Assembly (NCBI GenBank): GCA_016213675.1
Contig: JACQZW010000015.1
Span: 1 to 33,166, forward strand
Length of the DNA: 33,166 bases
Source: Acidobacteriota bacterium
Lineage (GTDB): Bacteria > Acidobacteriota > Thermoanaerobaculia > Thermoanaerobaculales > Thermoanaerobaculaceae
Reading direction: 5' to 3'
Both the position numbers and the translations under genes were made by a program. Shown one piece after another: positions 8,524 to 18,300 of this stretch. The notes under the pieces are model-generated. The model was not told where the DNA came from. It made no database searches and was given only the letters and a program-made list of their open reading frames with translations. The stretch's first letter is position 1; every line of letters begins with the position of its first letter.

Positions 8524-9722
8524 GGGCACTCGGGGGGCAGGGCTGCGAGCTCTCCGAGCAGCTCGGCGTAGCTCTCGATGCGCCGCCCGCCGGCCGGGTC
8601 GTCGAACTGGAAGAAGACGCGGTGGTCGAGCGGGCTGACGCCGGCGTTCGCATACGCCGCGGCGTCGGTGGCGGTGTTGCCGAAGGCGTAGCGGAGGGCG
8701 AGGCCGCGCGCGAGCACCCGCGCGAGCTCGTCCGTCTTGTAGGTCTCGGCGGCGTTGCCGAGCGCGCCGGTCAACGAGAGCGAGGTGTGCACGATGCCGG
8801 GCGGATAGCCGTTGGCCGCGAGGAACTCGCGCGTGCGGCCGTCGAGCCACTCGGGCCGCGCCGTGAGGTAAAAGGGGCGGATCCCCTTGGCGGCGAGGAG
8901 CGCGAGCGCCTCGGCCGAGCTCGGGTTCGGCTCGGGCAGGTTGCCGGTGAGCAGCACCACGAACTCCTCGGTCTCGTAGGTCGTGAGGGTGCCGTCCACG
9001 TCGGTCACGAAGATGGGCGTCCCCGCGGGCACGACCTCGATGAAGCCGTCGGCGGTCGTGAGATCGCCGCGCACGACGACGTGCAGGCGATGGCGCCCCG
9101 CACCGAGCGCGGCGCCGGCCGGGATGGGGAAGAAGACGCGGCCTCCCGTGTCGTCCACGCCCTCGACGCTCGCGTGGTCGCCGTCGTTGGTGGTGAGGGC
9201 GCTGCCGAGCAGCTCCCACGACGCGGCGCAGTCGCGCAGGAGGTAGAGGTCGACCCACTCGCCGACGAGGTCCTTGTCGAGCGCGCCGTAGGTGAGCTTC
9301 GCCAGCACCCACTGCGGATCGCCGGGATTGAGGAACAGATCGCGCACGCGATGGTGGGGCGCGCCCTGCGACGTGACCAGGATGGGCGTCAGGGGATCGT
9401 TCCACGGCTGCGCCGCGCCCGGATCGGGTGGGGCCGCGTCGCACGCGGGGGGCGGAGCGCAGCTCGCGCCGCCCGCGCCACCGCTGCCCGTCGTGCTCGA
9501 GGTCGTGCCCGTGCTCGTGCTCGAACTCGTGCTCGCGCCGCCGCCGCCTGCGCCGGTCGCGCCCGTGCCCGTGCCCGTTCCGCCCGTCCCAGCGGGGCCC
9601 GAGCTCTGCCCGCTCGTGCACGCGCCCGCGAGCGCGAAGAGGCAGCTCGCGACAAGGCCGAGCCCGCGCGCTCGGGGACGCAGCAGGCTCGCGTGCCGGC
9701 TCCGGGGGGTGCCGTGGATCAT
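8520..9722 (-). CDS. Exported lipoprotein with C-terminal LNS2 (lipin-like) HAD domain
   Basis: 400 residues. The N-terminus is basic, followed by a hydrophobic stretch ending in LAGAC (lipobox-like), then a Gly/Ser/Thr linker to about residue 95. The C-terminal third matches the LNS2 domain of lipin/Ned1/Smp2 and PITP-RdgB proteins: DVDGT at 241-245 (catalytic Asp pair of the HAD fold), YLTARP, TREFLAANGYPPG, YKTDEL and FGNTATDAAAY. In lipins this fold removes phosphate from phosphatidic acid, and both motif-I Asp residues are present, so phosphatase activity outside the cytoplasm is plausible. The gene is first in a two-gene operon with the helicase, an odd pairing. It starts 105 nt from, and divergent to, a protein kinase gene. 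Confidence 0.82.
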   Translation of the reverse strand: MIHGTPRSRHASLLRPRARGLGLVASCLFALAGACTSGQSSGPAGTGGTGTGTGATGAGGGGASTSSSTSTGTTSSTTGSGGAGGASCAPPPACDAAPPDPGAAQPWNDPLTPILVTSQGAPHHRVRDLFLNPGDPQWVLAKLTYGALDKDLVGEWVDLYLLRDCAASWELLGSALTTNDGDHASVEGVDDTGGRVFFPIPAGAALGAGRHRLHVVVRGDLTTADGFIEVVPAGTPIFVTDVDGTLTTYETEEFVVLLTGNLPEPNPSSAEALALLAAKGIRPFYLTARPEWLDGRTREFLAANGYPPGIVHTSLSLTGALGNAAETYKTDELARVLARGLALRYAFGNTATDAAAYANAGVSPLDHRVFFQFDDPAGGRRIESYAELLGELAALPPECP

Positions 9723-9827
9723 GGGGTCAGGATACCACCCACACCCACCCCGGTGGGGACCGCGTAGACCGCCCGCGCCTGCCCGATTCTTGGCCGCGCG
9801 CGCCCTTTTCTGGAAAGGGACTGAGTC
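9723..9827. promoter_or_regulatory. Divergent intergenic region (lipoprotein / kinase)
   Basis: A 105-bp gap between two divergent starts, so promoters for both genes must lie here or in the gene starts. The only clear element is a ribosome-binding site, GGAAAGGGA, 7 nt before the kinase GTG. A C-rich ACCCACACCCACCCC stretch sits next to the lipoprotein start. No convincing -35/-10 pair was found. Confidence 0.4.
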
Positions 9828-11534
9828 GTGCAGGCCTCGAGTGCGACCCCCCTATCCACCGCGTGGACCGCGAAACGCGCGCGCTTCGCGCCGCGCCGGC
9901 TGCCCTCCGAGCTCGGCGACTACCTGCTCGTCGAGCACGTGGGGCGCGGCGGCATGGCGGACATCTACCTCGCCGAACGGCGCTTCGCGATCGGCGCGCG
10001 CCGGACGTGCGCCGTCAAGGAGATCATCCCCGAGCTCTGCACGAACGAGCGCTTCCTCTGCATGCTCGGGGCCGAGGCACGCCTCGTGTCGCGCCTGCGC
10101 CACCCGAACATCGTGGGCGTCGAGTGCCTCGACGCCGCGAGCGGCGCGCCGTTCATCGTCATGGAGTACGTCGAGGGGCTCGATCTGCGCGAGCTCCTGC
10201 GCCGCGCGACCGAGCGCCGCATGGCCCTGCCGCTGGCCGTGTCGATCACCATCCTGTGCGACGTGCTGCGCGGCCTCGACCACGCCCACCGCGCGACCGA
10301 CGCAGAGGGCCGTCCGCTCGGCGTCGTGCACCGCGACGTGTCGCCCTCGAACGTGCTGCTCGGCTTCGACGGCCAGGTGAAGCTCTGCGACTTCGGCATC
10401 GCGGCGAGCGTCGACGGCGTGCCGACGGAGGCCATCGAGGGCAAGGCGGGCTACATGAGCCCGGAGCACGCGCGCGGCGAGCCCGTCGACGCGCGCGCGG
10501 ACCTCTTCGCCGTCGGCATCATGCTGTGGGAGCTCGTGAGCGGGCGCCGGCTCTACCAGAAGGCGAGCGGCGTGCCCCTGCTCGTGCAAGCGCGCCGCGC
10601 GGCGCGGCCCGCCCTGCCTCTCCGCGACCTGCCCGAGGAGGAGTGGCTCCACGCCGTCATCGACCGCGCGCTCGCGGTGAACCGCGCCGAGCGCTACGGC
10701 TCCGCACGCGAGATGCTGCACGATCTCGAGGACTACGCGCTCGACACCCGGATGCTCATCTCGACCACGCGTCTAGGCGCGTGGCTGCGCGCGAGCTTCG
10801 AGGCGGACGCCCGCTTTCGCCGCAGCGAGAAGGTGCGACGTGCGGCCGAGGGCGACGTGCCCTCGGAGCCGCCGCCGAGCCAGCCATCCTTCCCCGAGAC
10901 GCCCCAGTCGGGCGAGGTGGCGTGCGGCTCCCGACGCCGCGGCGAACGCGGCGAACGCGGCGAGACAGCGACGCCCGGCGACGCGGCGCCGAGCCCCACC
11001 GGGTCCGTCGCCGTCGGAGCGACCGACGAGTGCGAGACGCCCGGCGCGGCGCGGGTGTCGGGCGAGCGCGTGCGCGCAGGCGCAGGCGCAGGCGCAGGCA
11101 CAGGCCCAGGCGCGGCGTTCGGCCCGTGCGAGGTCGCGCCGCACGAGGCCCCGACGCACACGGCCGGGCAACCCTCCTCCGCGCCTCGGCTCGAGCGCGA
11201 CGGCGTGCCGACCGAGGGGCCCTCCGAGCCGACGCGCACGTCCGCGACCCGCCGCGTCGATCTCACGGCCGACGACCTCGTCGGGGACGCGCCGCGCCGC
11301 GAGCGCCGGCCCGCCCGCACGCCGAAGAACGAGCGCCGCGCCGCCGCTCCCGCGCGCAAGCGCGTCCAGCGCACGAGCGCGATGCGCGGTTCCACCGCGG
11401 GCACGACCGCCGAGGTGCTCGCGCCCGCCACGCGCGCGGCCGCCGACCCGTCGCTCTGGGCCGTGGGCGTCAAGTACGCCCTCACGGCCGGCGTCGTGAC
11501 CTTCGTGTTCCTGTGGTGGGTGAGTCAGCTGTAG
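9828..11534 (+). CDS. Membrane-anchored Ser/Thr protein kinase
   Basis: 568 residues. The N-terminal kinase domain (about 29-300) is complete: glycine loop VGRGGMADIYLA (38-49), ATP-binding Lys64 in CAVKE, catalytic loop HRDVSPSN with D170, DFG with D188, and GYMSPEHARGE in the activation segment with APE replaced by SPE. It should therefore be active. The middle part (about 330-540) is a low-complexity, Pro/Ala/Arg-rich linker partly encoded by GCGCAG hexamer repeats near 11,074-11,112. A single membrane segment at about 550-568 (ALTAGVVTFVFLWW) ends the protein, so the kinase faces the cytoplasm as a tail-anchored protein without a sensor domain outside. GTG 9828 has a good ribosome-binding site. 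The substrate is unknown. Confidence 0.92.
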   Translation: MQASSATPLSTAWTAKRARFAPRRLPSELGDYLLVEHVGRGGMADIYLAERRFAIGARRTCAVKEIIPELCTNERFLCMLGAEARLVSRLRHPNIVGVECLDAASGAPFIVMEYVEGLDLRELLRRATERRMALPLAVSITILCDVLRGLDHAHRATDAEGRPLGVVHRDVSPSNVLLGFDGQVKLCDFGIAASVDGVPTEAIEGKAGYMSPEHARGEPVDARADLFAVGIMLWELVSGRRLYQKASGVPLLVQARRAARPALPLRDLPEEEWLHAVIDRALAVNRAERYGSAREMLHDLEDYALDTRMLISTTRLGAWLRASFEADARFRRSEKVRRAAEGDVPSEPPPSQPSFPETPQSGEVACGSRRRGERGERGETATPGDAAPSPTGSVAVGATDECETPGAARVSGERVRAGAGAGAGTGPGAAFGPCEVAPHEAPTHTAGQPSSAPRLERDGVPTEGPSEPTRTSATRRVDLTADDLVGDAPRRERRPARTPKNERRAAAPARKRVQRTSAMRGSTAGTTAEVLAPATRAAADPSLWAVGVKYALTAGVVTFVFLWWVSQL

Positions 11535-11566
11535 AAGGAAGGGGTCGAGGGGCCGAGGGCGTACCC

Positions 11567-11662
11567 GCGCCCGCGCCCGCTCACGCCCCCGCCCCCGCGC
11601 CCGCCCACGCTCACGCTCACGCTCACGCACCCGCGCCCGCTCACGCGCACGCACGCGCGCCC
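11567..11662. repeat. Degenerate 6-bp microsatellite, 16 units
   Basis: Sixteen consecutive hexamers of the GCGCCC / GCTCAC type between the kinase stop and the next operon. Base composition drops from nearly pure C/G here to a more mixed sequence immediately after. The array marks the left border of the defence-like island. Confidence 0.6.
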
Positions 11663-11680
11663 CTGGGCGCGGAGAAGAAG

Positions 11681-11711
11681 TTGACACCTGGTTGCCTCGG
11701 CGCGAGACATA
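11681..11711 (+). promoter_or_regulatory. Possible promoter for the PIN-ATPase operon
   Basis: TTGACA at 11681-11686 is a perfect -35 match. The best -10 candidate is the weak GACATA at 11706-11711, with a 19-bp spacer. If used, transcription would begin at about the GTG at 11718, which has no ribosome-binding site, so a leaderless mRNA would fit. This is weak evidence. Confidence 0.22.
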
Positions 11712-11717
11712 CAAGTC

Positions 11718-12092
11718 GTGAAGATCACGCTGGCATACGGCACGGGCACCGCCGGCCGCGACCAGCCTGGGGAGCAGCCTGAGCTTGCCTGGGAAGGGGA
11801 TGACGGTCAGGAGGACGAAGAGATCCCAGGTTCCCTTTGCCGCGATCTCGTCCCGTGGCTCGACGTCGGCGTCTGGCACCTCGCCGATGACATCGTGAGC
11901 GCGCTCCCTGGCGCTCCTCCCGCGAGCAAACAAGACATCACCGTTCGCGTCCTCGTCCGGTCGGCGGAAGCGGTGACGCCGCAGCAAGTGCTGATCCCGC
12001 TGCTGGCAGCCGTGCACGGGATTCTGGCCGCCGTCACCGCCACAGCGGTGGGCCTCGGCGGCGACAGGAGGCTATTCGTCCGTGTCGAGTGA
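11718..12092 (+). CDS. Hypothetical small protein, first gene of the PIN-ATPase operon
   Basis: 124 residues from GTG 11718. The N-terminal third is acidic (EGDDGQEDEE); the C-terminal half alternates hydrophobic stretches (VTPQQVLIPLLAAVHGILAAV) with a closing basic/aromatic strand (GGDRRLFVRVE). No signal peptide or known motif was recognised. The gene overlaps the next gene by 11 nt, and the same +1-type overlap continues to the ATPase gene, so all three are one operon. No Shine-Dalgarno sequence precedes the start; the start could lie further in, or the mRNA could be leaderless. Coding status rests mainly on the overlap and on the absence of a better frame. Confidence 0.5.
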   Translation: MKITLAYGTGTAGRDQPGEQPELAWEGDDGQEDEEIPGSLCRDLVPWLDVGVWHLADDIVSALPGAPPASKQDITVRVLVRSAEAVTPQQVLIPLLAAVHGILAAVTATAVGLGGDRRLFVRVE

Positions 12093-14085
12093 CGAAAAGC
12101 CTCGCGGCCTCGACGAAGCCCTCAGGGAGGGGATCCTTCGGACGATTTCGAATGGCCAGTACCTGGTGGAGTACTCCGACGCCACGCACAGCGAGGGAGC
12201 GTGGAGTGAACTGCTCGACGTCGAGGTTCACGCGACCGCCGTGTCGGTGTTCGCGGACGAGAGCTACCCCTACTACACCGTGCGGCCGGCGGCCCCGCTC
12301 CGCGCACCCGCGGCCAAGCTACTGGCGACGCCAGCACGGCGCGAGTCGGCGCCGGCCGCGGTTGCGGCGGCCGGGCAGGCCCCACGAGACCGGGGCCGGG
12401 CAGAGCAAACCGAGAAGAAGGAGGAGGAACGGCGCGCCAAGGAGCGGTTCAGGCTCCGTGACGCCCTGGCGCAGTGCCTCCTCCGCACGGGCATCCTGCC
12501 GGCGGCTGCCGACCCCGAGGGGGCGCGCGATCTCCTCGAGTTGGCCAGGCGCGAAGCGCTGGTGTTGATCCCCGACACCAACGCGCTCGGCAACGGCACG
12601 ATGCACCACCTCCTGCGTACGTTCTCGCGCACGCAGTTGTGGATTCTGCCGGTCGTCGTTTCGCTCACGCAGATTCAGGAGCACGACCGCCGCCAGAAGA
12701 GCGCCCTGGCCGAGCCCAAGGGCGCCAACCTCGCGAACGTGTTGCGCTCGCGCACGGTCGTGAACGGCTCGCTGGGGCTGCTCGCGCGGTGCCGCGATCG
12801 GGCGCAGGTCCTGGAGGTGGACCCCAAGCTCCTCCGTTACCTGCGCCCCGGTGGCAAGGGGAGCGCAGACCCTGACGAGGGCGACATCCTCGAGGACAGG
12901 CTGCTCGTGGAGACGATCCACACTGTCTTCCGTACGGCGCGTACCAGCGCTGCGCGCCGGGTCGTCACCTCCGACGTGCTCCTCGCGCGCATGCTCCATA
13001 TCGAGGGGATTCCGGCGCTTGTCCAACAAGTACCGCCGTTGCCGGACGCCGGCGCCCCGTGCGTTCGGTACGACGCGGGCGCGCGGACCTTCGTCGGCGC
13101 GCCGCTTGTCCAGCTGCTCTGGGACATGGCTCATATCTTCTCGTCGGTACGCCTCGTGGAGGAGCGGTCTCGGTCTCTGGTCGCGCGCTTCGACACCTAC
13201 TGGCCGGGCAAGACGCGCGCGGACTGGGTACGCGAAGCGCTGCTTGTCACCGTCCCCGACGCGCCCCAGGTCGGCACCGCGACCTTCTCGGCCGCGGTGC
13301 TTCCCGACGTCTCGCTACTGCCGGTGCTCTCGCTCGGCGGAGCGATCCTGGTCGGGGCCGCGCCGCTGCCTGCGCTTCGCGAACGACTTGCCGACCCGCC
13401 GAGCGTCGACACCGCTCGCATGGCCGGCGAGGTGCTCTTGCGGGCGAAGCTGGCAGTGTCCGATGGTGCGAGTCTGGCGACGACAGCGGAACTCGGGGCA
13501 CTCGATGCGGCGTTGCGAGAGGAGCGCCTCGACGACGCGAGCCGCATCTTTCGAGCGTATCCACCCTACGCCGCCCTCCTCGATGCGCTCTCCGCGCGGC
13601 AGACCGTAACGATCCCAGAGCTTCCTGACCTGCTCGCCGTAGCGACCCACGGTCAGCCCAGCCGGAAGGCGTGCGAACGGCTCGCCCGCATGCCGGCCTA
13701 CCTCGGCCAGGCGTGGACTGCAGAGTCCGCGCTGCTAGACGGCACACGTCGTCCTTCGGACGACGCGATTGCGACACGCCTCCGCGAGTTGTTCGACGCG
13801 AACGCCCGCGACGGGCTGTGCACCATCGACGTCCTCCTCACCGCGCTCTGCAAGGAGCAGCGGATGACACCATGGGCGGCGGCGGGCGCCGTCCGGCGCC
13901 TTGTGGAGGCGGGGCAGCTCCCGTCCCTCGCGTTCGATCCGGCCCTCGGGCCGGGGCGGCGTGCGCGCTCGCGTGATAGCATCGTGAAGGGCAGCTTGTT
14001 GCACATCTCCGAGGCACCGGTGCCCATGGACAGGCTTGAGATCCGTTCGAGACCCGTCTTCACCGTGAGCAAGAGGTCCCCGTGA
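12082..14085 (+). CDS. PIN-domain-like nuclease protein, second gene of operon
   Basis: 667 residues from GTG 12082. An N-terminal small beta region (about 10-75) and a charged, probably coiled segment (about 105-125) precede a PIN-like domain at about 155-320. Its acidic residues are in the expected places: D165 in LIPDTNAL, E200 in IQEHDR, D268 with E271/D272 in GDILED, and D298 in VVTSDVLLA. PIN domains cleave RNA or single-stranded DNA with metal ions held by such residues. The C-terminal 340 residues are mostly helical and unassigned. The gene overlaps its upstream neighbour by 11 nt and the ATPase gene downstream by 4 nt (GTGA), so the three are co-translated. I infer the effector nuclease of a defence-style system. 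The PIN call is from motif pattern only. Confidence 0.6.
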   Translation: MSSDEKPRGLDEALREGILRTISNGQYLVEYSDATHSEGAWSELLDVEVHATAVSVFADESYPYYTVRPAAPLRAPAAKLLATPARRESAPAAVAAAGQAPRDRGRAEQTEKKEEERRAKERFRLRDALAQCLLRTGILPAAADPEGARDLLELARREALVLIPDTNALGNGTMHHLLRTFSRTQLWILPVVVSLTQIQEHDRRQKSALAEPKGANLANVLRSRTVVNGSLGLLARCRDRAQVLEVDPKLLRYLRPGGKGSADPDEGDILEDRLLVETIHTVFRTARTSAARRVVTSDVLLARMLHIEGIPALVQQVPPLPDAGAPCVRYDAGARTFVGAPLVQLLWDMAHIFSSVRLVEERSRSLVARFDTYWPGKTRADWVREALLVTVPDAPQVGTATFSAAVLPDVSLLPVLSLGGAILVGAAPLPALRERLADPPSVDTARMAGEVLLRAKLAVSDGASLATTAELGALDAALREERLDDASRIFRAYPPYAALLDALSARQTVTIPELPDLLAVATHGQPSRKACERLARMPAYLGQAWTAESALLDGTRRPSDDAIATRLRELFDANARDGLCTIDVLLTALCKEQRMTPWAAAGAVRRLVEAGQLPSLAFDPALGPGRRARSRDSIVKGSLLHISEAPVPMDRLEIRSRPVFTVSKRSP

Positions 14086-15338
14086 GCCGACTGGCCGAAC
14101 GCCTCCGAACCCCGCGGTCGCCCGTGCCGGACGCATTTTTCGCAAGGCACGGTCTCGAACGGAACCCGTTCCCACCGGCGCGCACGATTTGGCACGAAGT
14201 GCTGTACGATCAAGACGAGGCGATCGAACGGCTCGCCGGCGCCATCGAGGCTGTCACGACAGACGTAACGGCTCGGAGGTCGATCGCCATCTTCGGAGGG
14301 ACCGGCGTCGGCAAGACGCATTTCATGCGCCACGCCCAGTCGGAGTTCAAGACGCACTGCAAGGACCGCGGCCACTCGTTCGCAACGGTCGAGTTCCAGG
14401 CGGGCTCCGGTAGGATGCAGGATCTCGTGCGGGCTGCGTTCGAGGCCGCCGATGTCGCGTGCAAGAACGACGGCCAAACCGACTTCGGCACAGCGCTTGT
14501 GGACAAGCTGGTCGCGCAGGGGGATCAGACTGATGCGTGGCTGCAGAAGGTGCAGCTCGTCGACCTCAGGCAGGCGCTCGCGGCGCTGGTTGCGGCGCGC
14601 CGGCCTACCTACGTCCCCAGCGACAGGTTGCAGCGGTTCGACTTCGACGCGCTGCGCGACCTGTTCCGACGATGGCTCCACGGCGCGAGCTTGAACCCCA
14701 CAGAGCGGAAGTACTTGCCGGTGTTTGGGCGCATCTCGACGGGATCGATGGCGGTGCGGCTCATTACGGAGCTCCTCACGCTGGCGCGCGAGCTCTCCAT
14801 TCTGCATGGGATGATGCTGTGCGTTGACGAGATCGAGACCCTCTTCGCGGGAGCGCTGAAGACTCTCCAAGTGCAGGGCTTTCTGCAGGATCTCCGATAC
14901 CTCTTCGATGAGTCGTCGAAGGGGGAGCGCGGGTACGCGTTGCTCCTGCTCTCGGGGTCTACGCCGGCAGGAGCTGACTTCCTCCGGGAGGTGAACTACC
15001 CAGTGTACCAGCGGCTCGGGTTCGAAGAACCTTCGCGGATCGTGCTCAAGCCGATCTCCGGCGCCATCGACGCGAAGAGCTTCGCTCTGGAGTATGTCCG
15101 CCACGAGCACGCGCGGTGGCAGGCAAAGGCAGGGGGGAAGAAGGCGGCACTCCCACCGGCGTCCATTCTCTCGGACACGGAGATCCAGCAGGCGTTCCAG
15201 GAGGCGGCCGCGTCGGCGAAGCTCGCGTTGAGTGCGCAGGTTCAAGTTAGCCAGGCGCCACTCCTCGAGGCACTTTATCGGCGGGTCGAGGCCAAGCGAG
15301 CGGGGCCGCCCCTGCTGCGCACGCAGGAGGGACGATAG
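14082..15338 (+). CDS. AAA+ ATPase, BrxD/ORC-like
   Basis: 418 residues from GTG 14082, overlapping the PIN gene stop. The N-terminus has GLERNPFPP, a lead-in seen in ExeA/TniB/ORC-like ATPases. Walker A is GGTGVGKT (72-79), Walker B is LCVDEIE with D249 and E250, and a sensor-like LLLLSGST follows. Domain order and size resemble the P-loop family of BREX BrxD proteins (DUF2791) and Cdc6/ORC ATPases. These load or control other proteins on DNA in an ATP-dependent way. Paired with a nuclease-like gene and facing a helicase-methyltransferase operon, it is probably the switch or loader of the system (inferred). The protein family is moderately sure; BREX membership is not claimed because BrxC and PglZ are absent. 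Confidence 0.7.
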   Translation: MSRLAERLRTPRSPVPDAFFARHGLERNPFPPARTIWHEVLYDQDEAIERLAGAIEAVTTDVTARRSIAIFGGTGVGKTHFMRHAQSEFKTHCKDRGHSFATVEFQAGSGRMQDLVRAAFEAADVACKNDGQTDFGTALVDKLVAQGDQTDAWLQKVQLVDLRQALAALVAARRPTYVPSDRLQRFDFDALRDLFRRWLHGASLNPTERKYLPVFGRISTGSMAVRLITELLTLARELSILHGMMLCVDEIETLFAGALKTLQVQGFLQDLRYLFDESSKGERGYALLLLSGSTPAGADFLREVNYPVYQRLGFEEPSRIVLKPISGAIDAKSFALEYVRHEHARWQAKAGGKKAALPPASILSDTEIQQAFQEAAASAKLALSAQVQVSQAPLLEALYRRVEAKRAGPPLLRTQEGR

Positions 15339-15389
15339 CCGCATTGGGCCGGTGGTCCCGCCACGACGGGCGCCACCGCGCACAACCAC

Positions 15390-18300
15390 CTAGCTCGAGG
15401 TCCCAGGGCTCGTTGCGTTCTTCCCCCTGAACGGCAGCCCGACCTTCGCCGGCGGCTTGGTCGTGGACTTGAGCGCGTGGATCCGGACGAACGGGCCTCG
15501 GGTTTGCGGGTCGGTCACCTCGAAGCCCATCTGCGAGAGCGCGTCGCAGAACGCTTCGAGGTCGTCGAAGTGGGTGGCGGGCTCCCAGATGTGGAGGCGA
15601 CCGTCGAGGCGCAGGCAGCGGTGGGCCTCGCGGATGTAGTCGGCGAAGTTCGAGCCCATCAGGGACAGGCAGAAGATCGCGAGATCGAGCGCCCCGTCGT
15701 CGAGCGGGACGGCGGTGATGTCGCACGCGAGGACGCTCGACGGCGACGTGGTCGAAGCTCCGCACGTCGTGCTTCTTGCCCGTGCGCTCGGCGATGATGG
15801 CCTCGCCGCAGCCGAAGTCGCCTACCACGAGCGGCTCGCGCTCTTCGAGCCAGCGGATCTCCTCCTCGAACGGGACGATCGGCCAGGTCTTGCGCGCCTC
15901 GCGGTAGAGCGTGTGGTAGTGCGCCCACTCCTCGGCGTTGGCCTCCAGGCGCGCGTGCGTCTTGTGGCTCGCGCTCGCGTACCAGCGGTTGTTGATGCGG
16001 GTGAAGTCGCCGTAGGCCGCGACGCGGCGCTTCACCTCGTTCGGCTCGCCCGAGAGCGGGATCACGATCCTCCTGCGCTCGATCGTCTCCACCGCGCCGT
16101 CCTCGAGCCGCTCGAGCCAGCGCATGATGTCCTGCTGCGCCTGGGCCGGCGTGCGCAGGTTGCCCTCGGGCACGATGCCGTCGACCGCCGCATCCGCGAT
16201 CGACTTCTTGTACTCGAGGCGGTTCAGCTTCGACTCGCAGTAGGACCAGCGCTCGCCGTGCACCATCGCGAAGGTCACCGGGATGACGACGTCCACCTGG
16301 GTGAACTTGCTGCCCTGGCGGTAGAGCCGTCCGATGAGCTGCTCGAACTCGGCGTTCGTCCAGGGCAGGCAATTGATGATGAGCTTGTTGCAGACGTGCT
16401 GCAGGCCGTCGACGCCGGTGCCGATGCGGCTCGAGGCGATGAGCACGTCGACGTCGCCGCTCGGCTTCAGGAACTCCTTGAGGTGCGTGTCGTCGGTCTC
16501 GCCGGTCAGGAGCCCGACCCTCTTGTGGCCGGCGCGCCGGATGGCGTGGACGAGCTCTTGTGCGATGCCCTCGACGTAGTGCGTGTAGACGAGGGTCTTC
16601 TCGCCCGGCTTGATGTTCTCGAGGATCGTCGGGAGGCGCAGGTGCGTGAGCACCTGCTCGAGCTCGAGGATCGTGCCGCGCCCGACCGCGCGGATCTCCT
16701 CGAGCTCCGAGGCGCAGTCGATTTCTTCGCGCCGCACCTCGAGCTGGACGGCGTAGTTCGGGCGCCAGCGCGTCCCGAGCGTCACGAGCCGCTGGTAGAG
16801 CCGCATGCAGTTCTGCACGGTCGCGGCGGTCTCGATGTCGTCGTGACGGTGGCCGGTGATGAGCTCGACGAGGCTCTTGCCCTCCTGGAGCGTGTTGATG
16901 ACGGGCGTGCCCGACATGCCGAGGACGCAGAGCTCCGCGTTCTTCTTCGCGGCCTCGAGCACGAGACCCTGCACGAGGCGCTTGCGCTTGCTCATCGCCG
17001 CGCCGGCGTCGCGCTGCTTCGCGAAGTGGATCTCGTCGATGACGACGAAGTCGATGACGTTCTTGTCGAGGAACGCGACGAGCTGCGCTTCCGAGTCGGG
17101 CTGCTGGAACTGCTCGTAGTTGAGGATGAGGTAGCGAGGCGCCGTCGCGAGCGGATGCTGCCAGTCGGGGTTCCAGGTCTTCGTCGCGACGTCGGTCCCC
17201 GAGAAGGCGTTCCGGATCTCGCGGGCCCAGTTGTCGACCACGGCGTTCGGGCAGCAGATGAGCGTGAGGTTGGCGCCGACGACGCGCGTGGCGAGCACGG
17301 CGCTCAGGGTCTTGCCAGCGCCCATGCCGGACCAGTTGCCGAAGCGGCGCGCCGCGCGCACGCACACCGCGACACGCCGCTGCATGAGGTTCGGCGGCAC
17401 GACGGAGCTTGCCGACACGGGCTTGAAGGCGTAGCCGGCCGGCAGCTCGAGCGCTTGCGCCTCGTCGAACTCGGTGAGGAACCGATCGCGGACCAGGCTC
17501 GAATACACGTCGCCCTGGAACGACGCCGCCTGCTCGCGCGCCTCGTCCGGGTTGCGGTACGCGTGGCGCCAGAGCTTCGCCTTGGCGCTGTCGAGGAGGA
17601 ACTTGACGGTCTCGGCGTCGGCGCTCGCGACGAGCTTGCTGTCGAGCGCGTCGAGCGCCTCGCGGGTCGTAACGGAGGGAAGCGCCGGCTCGGCGCCGAC
17701 CTCGCCGCCGTCCGCCGGACCGTGCACATCGACCTCGACGCTCACGTCGATGTCGGAAGCATCCTCGGGCTCCGGCGCTCCGGGGAGCGCGAAGCGGTCG
17801 GTTGGGCGGTCGTCCGCGCGGCGCTCGGCGCTCGGCTCGACCACCGTGAGAACGGGCTCGCCGTCACCATGGGGATCGCCGCTCGTCTTCTGGCCGAGCC
17901 ACGCGTCGACGAGCGACGGCTCGCCGCGCATGAACTTCTCGAGCTCGGCGGGCGGGAAGCGGCCGGTCGTGAAGGCCTTGACGAACGGGCGCGAGTCCTT
18001 CTCCTTCAGCAAGCCCGCCTGCATCGCCAGTGCGAACTTCTCGCTCGGGTCGAAGGCGCCGACGTGCGCGAGGAGGGCCTGCACGAACTCGCGGATGTGC
18101 TCGAGGGACCAGCCCGCGTAGCACACGGGGCAGCGCGTGCCGCTCAGGGCGCGTGCGCGCACGGTGGCCTGGTAGTCGTGGCCCTTCGGGCAGATCCACC
18201 AGGCCGTCATGATGTGCTCGGGGTCGACCATCGCGGGCGTGACGGCGCCGTTGCGGGTCGCGTTCCACTCCGCAGCGACGAGCGGGTGGGTCGCCGCGAG

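Noticed and set aside
8524..9621. Possible extra N-terminal 366 codons on the Ski2-like helicase
   Set aside because: This stretch is the LNS2 lipoprotein gene in another frame. The GTGA overlap gives a natural start at 8523.
9389..9655. Small Arg/Ala-rich frames over the Ser/Thr-linker of the LNS2 lipoprotein
   Set aside because: They are shadows of low-complexity linker DNA.
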